Part shown: positions 1-5,610 of the stretch, in pieces | How positions within the stretch are numbered: position 1 is the stretch's first letter | How the letters are laid out: each line of letters begins with the position of its first letter | Source of the DNA: Alphaproteobacteria bacterium UBA6187 | GTDB lineage: Bacteria > Pseudomonadota > Alphaproteobacteria > Rickettsiales > UBA6187 | Direction of reading: 5' to 3' | DNA length: 5,667 nt | NCBI GenBank assembly: GCA_002422795.1 | Contig: DITJ01000099.1 | Coordinates: 11,889-17,555 of the forward strand | The notes under the pieces: generated by a model | What the model was told of the DNA's origin: nothing | The model's database searches: none | What the model saw: only the letters and a program-made list of their open reading frames with translations | Translations under genes and position numbers: made by a program

Positions 1-101
1 TTGCAGCAAGATATAGTAGAATTTGCTAACTGTGCCTAGGTTTATAGAGGTTCTGCTCGTATATTACCCCTATTTCCATACGCACCACCAGTCCAATAAG
101 T

Positions 102-113
102 AGGCGCGCGCCT
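102..113. repeat. 12-bp perfect palindrome AGGCGCGCGCCT
   Basis: The sequence AGGCGCGCGCCT is identical to its own reverse complement. It sits in a short GC-rich patch inside otherwise AT-rich intergenic DNA. It may be a protein-binding or modification site or the relic of a repeat; its function is not known. Confidence 0.55.
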
Positions 114-192
114 TCCTCTCCTTTGAGGATTTTAGTGTAAAGAACAGTACATATAGAAGTTATTAGGCTCTGTTAACATGGCCTAGGGTAAG

Positions 193-223
193 GGGATTTT
201 AATAAAATTGCAAATAGAATCCC
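193..223. repeat. Inverted repeat / hairpin upstream of flippase
   Basis: GGGATTTTA at 193-201 pairs with TAGAATCCC at 215-223, giving nine base pairs including one G-T wobble, with a 13-nt loop. No T-run follows on either strand, so it does not look like an intrinsic terminator. It could be a structured element in a leader RNA or a decayed repeat. Confidence 0.4.
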
Positions 224-261
224 ATCACCTCCTAAGGTTACCTCATCTAAATTTTATAAGT

Positions 262-300
262 TTTATTAACTATACAATTACATATATGGTCTTTATTAAC
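262..300. repeat. 9-bp direct repeat TTTATTAAC, 30-bp period
   Basis: TTTATTAAC occurs at 262-270 and again at 292-300, exactly 30 bp apart start to start, which is close to three helical turns. The second copy overlaps the possible -35 box of the flippase promoter. This spacing is typical of tandem regulator sites on one face of the helix, but in AT-rich DNA chance is also plausible. Confidence 0.3.
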
Positions 301-323
301 ATTGGCCTACAACATATTATAAA
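296..323 (+). promoter_or_regulatory. Possible promoter of the flippase gene
   Basis: TTAACA at 296-301 resembles a -35 box (TTGACA with one mismatch). TATAAA at 318-323 resembles a -10 box (5 of 6), and the two are separated by 16 bp. The predicted transcript would start only a few bases before the ATG at 333, so the mRNA would be nearly leaderless. This fits the absence of a Shine-Dalgarno sequence. AT-rich DNA gives such matches easily. Confidence 0.3.
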
Positions 324-332
324 GCACAAAAC

Positions 333-1616
333 ATGCTAAAACTTAAATCCACCCTGATAGCATTATTAAAAGGTGACCTTGCATCTAAATCCCTGGTTTA
401 TCTTTCAATAAATGGGATAAATTCGCTTGTTCCATTCCTTATGTTACCAGTCCTTACCCATTATCTCTCTCCGGCAGAATATGGCATATGGGGGCTTTTT
501 ACAGCTATTGCTTCTTTTATGGCTCCTCTTATAGGGCTTGGACTTGCTGATGCCATAAGTAGAAAATATTTTGATATCTCCAAAGCGGAGTTCGGCAATT
601 ATATCGGCACCACATTAAGCATAAATATAACCGCCTTTATTTGCACTGCGCTATTTATTTTCAGTTTCGCAGGATGGATCACTCATGTCATAAATCTGCC
701 GTTATGGTGGGTATATGCAATTCCGTTTTTTGTATTTTTTAATATGGTGGTTGGAAAGATCCAGGCATTTGCTGTAGCCTCGCACCGTCCGGTTTTTTAT
801 AGCTGCTGTTTACTTGGCAACCGTTTAATCCAGAATGGCCTGGTACTTATATTCTTCATTATCATGGCAAAAGGCGCGGATGGTCTTTTAGCATCATATT
901 TAATTTCCTTAAGTATTGTTTCGTTCTTTGGAATTATATGGATTTATAAAATTGGCTATCTAAGGTTTAAGTTCTCTACAACCTATGCCAAACATGCCTT
1001 AAATTATGGCATCCCGCTTATTCCGTATGCCTTGGGTTTAATAATTATTGATATTTCAGACAGGTTCTTTATCGATTACATGCTTGGCACAGACGCAGTG
1101 GGACTTTATACTGTTGCAGTCCAGGTTGCGGCGGCGTTTATGCTGATTTTATCATCCACATTAATGTCCTGGTGTCCGTGGGTTTTAAAGCGCATGAAAA
1201 ACGGACAAAGCCATCAGGATAAGTTATTGGTTGTAAAGGCAACTTATATACTTCTGGCAGGGATTTTTACCTTATCAATATTACTAGCGTTTATATTGCC
1301 TATAGTTGCTGATTTATTTATAAGTAGCCATTATGAAGGCGCAAAGACTGCTATACCTTGGCTTGTTATGGCAACAGGCTGCTTCGGAATGTACCAAATA
1401 TTATGTGTATTCCTGATACAAGCCGAGAAAACCAGGACTATTGCCAAGTTTGTGCTGTTTGCCTTTGTAGTTGACCTGCTATTGAATTATTTCCTGATTA
1501 AAGAAAATGGATTAATCGGCGCTGCACAGGCCAGAATATGCGCATATATATTCATGTTTACATGCGCAGCCGTGTGGGTTGCACGCAATACGGATATTCC
1601 GTGGAGGATGAAATAA
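333..1616 (+). CDS. Wzx-like oligosaccharide flippase (MOP superfamily)
   Basis: This is a 427-residue, almost wholly hydrophobic inner-membrane protein. It matches the polysaccharide biosynthesis/export branch of the MOP superfamily, whose members flip lipid-linked sugar units for O-antigen, capsule or similar glycans across the cytoplasmic membrane. About twelve membrane helices can be read, near residues 20-42, 50-70, 93-115, 122-143, 157-178, 184-205, 222-241, 256-277, 303-325, 339-362, 369-388 and 394-416. Family-like stretches are LTHYLSPAEYGIWGLF (41-56), near the first helix pair, and LNYGIPLIPYALG followed by ISDRFFIDYMLGTDAVGLY (223-259) at the start of the second half. The length is at the short end of the usual 400-500. 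There is no Shine-Dalgarno sequence before the ATG, and the start is chosen because a short basic segment then leads into helix 1. No glycosyltransferase, polymerase or ligase gene is adjacent, so the transported glycan cannot be named. Flippase class is secure; substrate is unknown. Confidence 0.88.
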   Translation: MLKLKSTLIALLKGDLASKSLVYLSINGINSLVPFLMLPVLTHYLSPAEYGIWGLFTAIASFMAPLIGLGLADAISRKYFDISKAEFGNYIGTTLSINITAFICTALFIFSFAGWITHVINLPLWWVYAIPFFVFFNMVVGKIQAFAVASHRPVFYSCCLLGNRLIQNGLVLIFFIIMAKGADGLLASYLISLSIVSFFGIIWIYKIGYLRFKFSTTYAKHALNYGIPLIPYALGLIIIDISDRFFIDYMLGTDAVGLYTVAVQVAAAFMLILSSTLMSWCPWVLKRMKNGQSHQDKLLVVKATYILLAGIFTLSILLAFILPIVADLFISSHYEGAKTAIPWLVMATGCFGMYQILCVFLIQAEKTRTIAKFVLFAFVVDLLLNYFLIKENGLIGAAQARICAYIFMFTCAAVWVARNTDIPWRMK

Positions 1617-1629
1617 CCAAATTTTGATA

Positions 1630-1657
1630 TTGCGATAAAGTCACTTTCATATATCAT
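1630..1657 (+). promoter_or_regulatory. Candidate promoter of the hydrolase gene
   Basis: TTGCGA at 1630-1635 (4 of 6 to the -35 consensus) and TATCAT at 1652-1657 (5 of 6 to the -10) are separated by 16 bp. Transcription would start about 30 bases before the hydrolase ATG. A short inverted repeat, TTCAT/ATGAA (1646-1650 and 1656-1660), overlaps the -10. No terminator is visible after the flippase, so read-through from that gene is also possible. Confidence 0.4.
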
Positions 1658-1695
1658 GAATTGCAAAATAAACACTAACTAAAATCCTTAACTAT

Positions 1696-2490
1696 ATGAT
1701 AATTAAACGTATATTTATAAGCATATTATCAATTTATATTGGCGCGTGTTTGTTTCTATATTTTAATCAAAGGAATATACTTTATCATCCTGATACTAAA
1801 CTTGATCAGCCTGCCCAATATGGCTTTAATGGGGCAGAGGCAATAAAAATAAATACGTCTGATAATGTCAAAATAACCGCGTGGTATGCTCCGGCGGAAG
1901 AAGGCAAGCCCACAATTTTATACCTACACGGCAATGCCGGAAATCTTGGCCGCAGAGCCGGAAAATTTAATGATATTGCAAGTTATGGCATCGGGGTATT
2001 AGCAATTAGCTACCGTGGTTATGGCGATAGTGAAGGTCAGCCAAGCGAAAATGGCTTATATAATGATGCACGGGCTGCAATAACCTATTTAGGTTTGATG
2101 GGGCTAAAACCAGCAGATATTACCCTGTATGGGGAATCACTTGGTACGGGCGTTGCAGTGCAAATGGCTATAGAGCAAGATTTTGGAGAAATAATACTAG
2201 AAGCACCCTATGATTCCATAGGTGCAAGGGCTTCCGTATTATACCCATATGCTCCCATTAATTTGTTACTTAAGGATAAATTTAATTCAATCGATAAAAT
2301 TAAAAAAATACATATTCCACTTATGATAATTCATAGTAAAGACGATAATGTTATGCCCATCGCACATGGAATTAAGTTATTTGAAGCCGCAAACCAGCCA
2401 AAAATCATGCATGTTTTTGACAATGCAGGGCACTCAAATTTCAGCCATGATGTACTGGCAAAATATATACTGGAATTCAGCAAGGAATAG
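1696..2490 (+). CDS. Membrane-anchored alpha/beta hydrolase (BEM46/ABHD13-like)
   Basis: This 264-residue protein has one N-terminal membrane helix (about 4-24) followed by QRNILYHP. A helix followed by this kind of 'Q..L.Y.P' segment is typical of the BEM46/ABHD13 serine hydrolases, sometimes annotated as DUF or 'alpha/beta fold hydrolase'. The catalytic fold (about 45-262) is complete. HGNAGN (78-83) forms the oxyanion region, the nucleophile elbow GESLG places Ser148, Asp217 lies in SKDDNVMP, and His246 lies in NAGHSNF. SYRGYGDSEGQPSE (105-118) is also characteristic. The N-terminal basic residues and helix suggest an inner-membrane anchor, but the side of the membrane facing the hydrolase domain cannot be read with certainty. 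No Shine-Dalgarno sequence precedes the ATG; this start gives the full family-type anchor. The substrate is unknown (ester, thioester or lipid hydrolysis are family possibilities). It follows the flippase by 79 bp, and a link in function is not evident. Confidence 0.88.
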   Translation: MIIKRIFISILSIYIGACLFLYFNQRNILYHPDTKLDQPAQYGFNGAEAIKINTSDNVKITAWYAPAEEGKPTILYLHGNAGNLGRRAGKFNDIASYGIGVLAISYRGYGDSEGQPSENGLYNDARAAITYLGLMGLKPADITLYGESLGTGVAVQMAIEQDFGEIILEAPYDSIGARASVLYPYAPINLLLKDKFNSIDKIKKIHIPLMIIHSKDDNVMPIAHGIKLFEAANQPKIMHVFDNAGHSNFSHDVLAKYILEFSKE

Positions 2491-2525
2491 TGCAGCTTAT
2501 ACCGATTTCATTACGCAGATGTTAT

Positions 2526-2563
2526 TTGGGGTTAATTTTCTAAAAAGACCCCAGCAATTTTTT
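2526..2563 (+). terminator. Rho-independent terminator of the hydrolase gene
   Basis: TTGGGGTT at 2526-2533 pairs with GACCCCAG at 2547-2554 (eight pairs, two of them G-T), with possible further A-T pairing inside the loop. Six T residues at 2558-2563 follow on the plus strand. It begins 36 bp after the hydrolase stop codon. Its right half lies inside the last codons of trpC, which comes from the opposite direction. The minus strand has no T-run after the stem, so it probably acts only on plus-strand transcription. Confidence 0.6.
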
Positions 2564-3346
2564 CATTGCAACTTCAATATCATTTTGTAACATTAAAGAC
2601 TCTCCAACCAGGAACGCATAAACACCTGCCGAATTAATTGTGACTATATTTTCATAACTGGCAATCCCGCTTTCACATACTATAGTATAGCCTGCCGGGA
2701 TGTTTTTTACTAATTTCGGGGTTGTGGTAATATCAACCGCCAATGTTTTCAGGTTACGGTTATTTATTCCAATAAGTTTGCTTTTAAGTAAAAGCGCCCT
2801 TTCCAGCTCCGCCTCATCATGCACCTCAACCAAAACATCCATACCAAGTTCAAAGGCCGCATTTTCCAGCTCACTTGCCTGGGAATCACTTAATGCCGCC
2901 ATTATAAGCAGGATACAATCAGCACCAAGCGCCCTTGATTCAAATATCTGGTAAGGATCAAGCATGAAATCTTTGCGAAGTATCGGTAATTTACACGCCC
3001 TTTTAGCTAGCCCTAAATATTCATCACTCCCCTGGAAATATGGAACATCTGTAAGTACGGAAATACAGGCGGCGCCGCCATTTTCATAGGCAATTGCTAT
3101 TTGGGAAGGATTAAAATCCGGTCTTATTACGCCTTTGCTTGGTGATGCTTTTTTTATTTCGGCTATCAGTGCATTTTTCTTATGGGAAGTTTTATCCTGT
3201 ATTGATTTTAGGAACCCCCTGGTTGGTATGGCGCTTTTAGAGGTTTCTAATAATTCTGAAAAAAGAACAAGAATTTTTTGCCTGGCTATATGTTCCAATT
3301 TATCTGAACAGATTTTTGCAAGGATACTATTTTCTGTATTAGGCAT
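2540..3346 (-). CDS. trpC: Indole-3-glycerol-phosphate synthase
   Basis: TrpC closes the ring of 1-(2-carboxyphenylamino)-1-deoxyribulose 5-phosphate to indole-3-glycerol phosphate, with loss of CO2 and water, in cytosolic tryptophan synthesis. The protein has 268 residues, the normal length for a single-domain TrpC; there is no fused TrpF. The (beta/alpha)8 signatures are all present: AEIKKASPSKG (62-72, with Glu63 and Lys65), LRKDFMLDPYQIFESRALGAD (catalytic Lys125), VEVHDEAEL (Glu174), IGINNRNLKT (Asn195), CESGI (Glu225, Ser226) and FLVGES (245-250) in the C-terminal phosphate-binding part. The N-terminal ILAKICSDKLEHIARQK is the usual first helix. No Shine-Dalgarno sequence is seen before the ATG. 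No other trp gene lies in the window; trpC stands between the hydrolase (convergent) and the ankyrin gene (same strand, 93 bp upstream). All catalytic residues remain, so it appears functional. Confidence 0.97.
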   Translation of the reverse strand: MPNTENSILAKICSDKLEHIARQKILVLFSELLETSKSAIPTRGFLKSIQDKTSHKKNALIAEIKKASPSKGVIRPDFNPSQIAIAYENGGAACISVLTDVPYFQGSDEYLGLAKRACKLPILRKDFMLDPYQIFESRALGADCILLIMAALSDSQASELENAAFELGMDVLVEVHDEAELERALLLKSKLIGINNRNLKTLAVDITTTPKLVKNIPAGYTIVCESGIASYENIVTINSAGVYAFLVGESLMLQNDIEVAMKKLLGSF

Positions 3347-3371
3347 TTTTTTGCTAAAATATTAAATTATC

Positions 3372-3390
3372 ATAAGGCAATTAGCCTTAT
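3372..3390 (-). terminator. Small perfect hairpin between ankyrin gene and trpC
   Basis: ATAAGGC at 3372-3378 and GCCTTAT at 3384-3390 form a perfect 7-bp stem with a 5-nt loop. On the minus strand it lies about 50 bases after the ankyrin stop codon and about 25 bases before the trpC start. The following minus-strand sequence is AT-rich but has no clean T-run, so termination of the ankyrin transcript would be weak. It could equally be an operator or leader structure of trpC. A -10-like TATGAT overlaps its edge, with TTGCCC lying 19 bp upstream. Confidence 0.35.
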
Positions 3391-3439
3391 TTAGGGCAAG
3401 GGGGTTCTACTACATAATTAAGTATGAGGAAAGATTAAT

Positions 3440-4417
3440 TTACGCAGGGATTTTTTCTTTCACACTTCCAATAGAAGTAATATTTTTCATCGCCATAGAA
3501 ACAGAATTACTACCCTTGTTTTGCCTTTCAATGCCAAACAATAAAGCATTCCTATCTTTGACTGCGCTGTTTAATATTTCCTTAATTACAAATGAAGAAG
3601 CAAGGTCTGAAGGTGTAAGTCCGTATTTATCAGCAGCATTTAAATTCGCCCCAACCTTTAAAAGAAGCTTAACCGCACCATGCATGTGGTTTGAAACGGC
3701 GCGGTGCAATGGCGTTGCCCCGTCAGCATTTTTTGCATGGACACTTGCGCGGCGCTTTAAAAGAGCCACCATCGCATCCATATTGCCTTTTTTGCTAGCG
3801 CTATGAAGTGGGGTATTGCCACGCATGTTGCGTGCTTCAATATTGGCATTACTGTTTAATATAACTTCGATAGTTTCAATATCAGCATCAAGGCTTGCCT
3901 TGTGCAACGCCCTATTGCCATGGTTATTAGCTGCTTCTATATCAAGGCCGTTTTCAATAAACAATTTAACTGCACTTGCCTTACTATTGGCGCTGGCGAG
4001 ATGCAAAGCCGTGTTTCCATGGGCATTTTTAAAGTTGGTATCAGCCCCAACAGACATAATATATTCAATAGTTTCAACATCTCCACCTATACCGCCCCAG
4101 TGGATAGCAGTATGTTTGTTGTTATCTAGAGAATTTACACTTGCACCATTATTTAATAATATCCTGACAATTTTAGCTTCCGCGTACTCAGCTGCAAAGT
4201 GCAGGGGCGTTTTACCGCGTATATCATGGGAATCAACATCTGAACCGTTTTCTATCAGGAATTGCACCACATCTGTTGAAGCGCCGCATATTATGGCATC
4301 ATGCAAAGCAGTGCGGCAGGATGTATCCTGGAAATTGATATCAGCCCCTTTACTCAAGGCTAAATCCATATCACTAATACTTGCGGCCCTTACAGCTTCT
4401 CTGAAATTGATGCTCAT
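3440..4417 (-). CDS. Ankyrin-repeat protein, about eight repeats
   Basis: This 325-residue protein is built almost wholly of ankyrin repeats, which form a stacked helix-turn-helix scaffold for binding other proteins. An N-terminal capping unit (about 3-33) is followed by repeats starting near residues 34, 68, 101, 134, 167, 200, 233 and 266. The spacing is exactly 33 residues from the second repeat on, and the last unit is shortened. The consensus pieces G-x-T-P/A-L-H and (N/S)GA-x-(V/I)-N recur, for example GKTPLHFAAE (68-77), GNTALHLASA (134-143) and GATPLHRAVS (233-242). The tail from about 291 to 325 is outside the repeats, polar and rich in Ser, Asn and Lys. There is no signal peptide, membrane helix or enzyme domain. 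A Shine-Dalgarno-like AAAGGA, four bases before the ATG, supports the start. Host-associated bacteria often secrete such proteins by type IV or type I systems, but export is not shown here and the partner is unknown. Confidence 0.93.
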   Translation of the reverse strand: MSINFREAVRAASISDMDLALSKGADINFQDTSCRTALHDAIICGASTDVVQFLIENGSDVDSHDIRGKTPLHFAAEYAEAKIVRILLNNGASVNSLDNNKHTAIHWGGIGGDVETIEYIMSVGADTNFKNAHGNTALHLASANSKASAVKLFIENGLDIEAANNHGNRALHKASLDADIETIEVILNSNANIEARNMRGNTPLHSASKKGNMDAMVALLKRRASVHAKNADGATPLHRAVSNHMHGAVKLLLKVGANLNAADKYGLTPSDLASSFVIKEILNSAVKDRNALLFGIERQNKGSNSVSMAMKNITSIGSVKEKIPA

Positions 4418-4450
4418 CTTATCCTTTAAAAATAAGTTTTATGGAGTAAC

Positions 4451-4478
4451 ATTATACATAAAGATGTCACTTTAACAA
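4451..4478 (-). promoter_or_regulatory. Promoter of the ankyrin gene
   Basis: Read on the minus strand, TTGTTA (plus 4473-4478; 4 of 6 to the -35 consensus) and a perfect TATAAT (plus 4451-4456) are separated by 16 bp. Transcription would start near 4444, giving a leader of roughly 27 bases that includes the AAAGGA ribosome-binding site in front of the ankyrin ATG at 4417. All parts are in standard positions, so this is one of the best promoters in the window. Confidence 0.6.
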
Positions 4479-4578
4479 GCTATTTTTATAACAATTGATA
4501 ATTTTCGGTGTTGTTTAAAGTCAATTATATTACATTTTCTTGAAAATACCCATTCCAACTAAACATATAATTTACCTG

Positions 4579-4602
4579 TTAACAATATTCTGCTATTGTT
4601 GA
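4579..4602. promoter_or_regulatory. Operator-like inverted repeat over the AIM24 -35 box
   Basis: AACAATA at 4581-4587 and TATTGTT at 4594-4600 are perfect inverted repeats separated by six bases. One further pair (4579/4602) can be added across a single mismatch. The right arm covers nearly all of the -35 hexamer at 4596-4601. The geometry, about 20 bp with two half-sites roughly 13 bp apart, suits a dimeric helix-turn-helix repressor that would block RNA polymerase. No regulator gene is in the window, and some chance pairing is expected in AT-rich DNA. Confidence 0.4.
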
Positions 4603-4624
4603 TTTATAGTGCAATTCTTATAAT
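4596..4624 (+). promoter_or_regulatory. Promoter of the AIM24-family gene
   Basis: TTGTTG at 4596-4601 (the conserved TTG of the -35) and a perfect TATAAT at 4619-4624 are spaced by the optimal 17 bp. Transcription would start near 4631, leaving a leader of less than about ten bases before the ATG at 4639. Translation would then be close to leaderless, unless an unseen upstream promoter is also used. Confidence 0.6.
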
Positions 4625-4638
4625 ATGGGTTATTGGTG

Positions 4639-5535
4639 ATGGTTCAGGAAAAAAATGATACTCAGGCAATGCCTGCCGCCCTAAGACGCCCGCAAATCAC
4701 ACCAACCCCTGTAACAACACAGATGAATCAAATACAGGAGCAAAGCGCCCCCTCACAGCGCCAGTTACAACCAGGCGCTACGCCAGATATTTCTTATGAA
4801 ATCAAGGGTGAGGGCAGCCAGTTTATAGAAATAAAATTACGGCCGGGGCAATCAATCACCGGGGAAATTTCTGCACTTATGTATTATGAAAACGGCATAA
4901 GCATGAAGATGCGTACAGGTAGTTCAGACCAGGAAGAAAAAGCTAGCTTTCTACAGAAATTACTAGGTTTAGGGAAGGCGGTAGCATCGGGGAAAAAACT
5001 TTTCATGATGCATTTCACCAACACAACTGCAAAAGAGTTGATTATTTCTTTTTCAATGTCACATCCTGGCAATATAGTCCCTATCAGCCTTAGCAGCGTG
5101 GGCGGAAAAATTTTCTGCCAGAATGATGCCTTCCTTTGCGCTACAAATGCATTGCAAGTAAGTACGGCAACACCAAAAGAGCTGGGTGGTAGCTTCCTTA
5201 ACTCTGCTATTTCGATGCAAAAAATCGAAGGAAATGGCACTGTATTTTTATTTTGCGGGGGCAGCTTACTGGAAAGAACCATCACGCAAGGTTCTATAAT
5301 TAACGTTACAACCGGCACCACACTTGCCGTTCAGCCTGGAGTGTCATTAAAAATAAAAACCATCCGTAATGTTGGGGTAACCGGTCAAGGCCACATGATT
5401 ACCGAACTTTCCGGCAACGGGCATGCCTGGTTCCAATCCCTTCCATTTAAGCGGCAGAATGATAAAATGATTGAAAATGTAGGTATGTTTTTTGGACTAA
5501 AAGCTAAAAAGAAGAATCCTATATGGGGTAAATAA
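4639..5535 (+). CDS. AIM24 / TIGR00266 family protein
   Basis: This 298-residue protein has a low-complexity N-terminal segment (about 1-50, rich in Gln, Pro and Thr, probably disordered) followed by one AIM24 (TIGR00266) beta-sandwich domain (about 52-268). Family-type features are the opening FIEIKLRPGQSITGEISALMYYENGI (62-87), a Gly/Lys-rich stretch leading to KLFMMHFTN (120-128), the HPGNIVPISL turn (142-151), the segment NDAFLCATNALQVS (162-175), GNGTVFLFCGGSL (198-210) and the closing GNGHAWFQSLP (259-269). The tail is basic (KAKKK). No signal peptide or membrane helix is seen. Yeast Aim24 is a mitochondrial inner-membrane protein linked to MICOS assembly; the bacterial role is not established and no enzyme activity is evident. 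The start is uncertain: TTG at 4633, GTG at 4636 and ATG at 4639 are in frame. The ATG is preferred because GGG lies nine bases upstream and the promoter is so close. Confidence 0.85.
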   Translation: MVQEKNDTQAMPAALRRPQITPTPVTTQMNQIQEQSAPSQRQLQPGATPDISYEIKGEGSQFIEIKLRPGQSITGEISALMYYENGISMKMRTGSSDQEEKASFLQKLLGLGKAVASGKKLFMMHFTNTTAKELIISFSMSHPGNIVPISLSSVGGKIFCQNDAFLCATNALQVSTATPKELGGSFLNSAISMQKIEGNGTVFLFCGGSLLERTITQGSIINVTTGTTLAVQPGVSLKIKTIRNVGVTGQGHMITELSGNGHAWFQSLPFKRQNDKMIENVGMFFGLKAKKKNPIWGK

Positions 5536-5610
5536 GCAATTTTACTTATTTGTCTATACTCATTCTGATTCAAACTGCCGATTTAGATACAAGTATTTTT
5601 TGTTGTAGGT

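Larger units (their letters stand above)
1..332. other. Left-edge region without a convincing gene
   Basis: No reading frame here is long enough to support a gene. Plus frame 1 is open from the window edge to a TAG at 37-39 (last residues DIVEFANCA), which could be the tail of a gene starting outside the window, but twelve codons cannot establish this. Bases 81-125 are clearly richer in G+C than the surroundings and contain a palindrome. Further on there is a hairpin (193-223), the sequence ATCACCTCCT at 224-233, and a direct repeat in front of the flippase gene. I looked for tRNA T-arm signatures and for matches to conserved 4.5S or tmRNA cores and saw none. The stretch may be the decayed end of a mobile element or pseudogene, but nothing in it proves that. 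Confidence 0.5.
4418..4638. other. Divergent regulatory spacer, ankyrin / AIM24
   Basis: This is the intergenic DNA between the divergently transcribed ankyrin and AIM24 genes. It carries one promoter on each strand, and an inverted repeat at 4579-4602. It also has a short palindrome, ATTTTC-TT-GAAAAT (4534-4547), roughly midway between the promoters. No small gene is visible in it. The two transcription starts lie far enough apart (roughly 190 bp) to be independent, although a protein bound midway could influence both. Confidence 0.5.

Noticed and set aside
84..90. ACCACCA as a possible tRNA 3' end
   Set aside because: No T-arm GTTCRANYC, anticodon arm or matching acceptor stem is found upstream.
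1487..1675. 62-codon minus-strand frame over the flippase 3' end
   Set aside because: It is mostly antisense to flippase coding sequence, with no motif and no ribosome-binding site.
2348..2590. 80-codon plus-strand frame overlapping the hydrolase end
   Set aside because: It is out of frame with an intact hydrolase and gives no recognisable protein; it is not evidence of a frameshift, because the hydrolase keeps its catalytic Asp and His in frame.
2700..2954. Plus-strand open frames within trpC (also 3135-3365)
   Set aside because: trpC on the minus strand is certain from its catalytic motifs; these frames are Ser/Leu-rich shadows without any family signal.
3440..4417. Recurring units in the ankyrin gene as a CRISPR-like or satellite array
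   Set aside because: The 99-bp period is explained by 33-residue protein repeats; the DNA copies diverge and there are no constant repeats with unique spacers.
3816..4475. 219-codon plus-strand open frame opposite the ankyrin gene, plus smaller ones at 3516-3806 and 3902-4129
   Set aside because: They are antisense to a clear ankyrin array. The translation is low in complexity with a mirrored 33-residue rhythm and shows no family motif, so they are shadows of the repeat.
4884..5321. 145-codon minus-strand open frame opposite the AIM24 gene
   Set aside because: It lies wholly inside the AIM24 coding region, has no recognisable motif, and no promoter or ribosome-binding site is evident for it.
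5385..5573. 62-codon minus-strand frame at the AIM24 3' end
   Set aside because: It overlaps the AIM24 gene antisense and shows no protein-like pattern.
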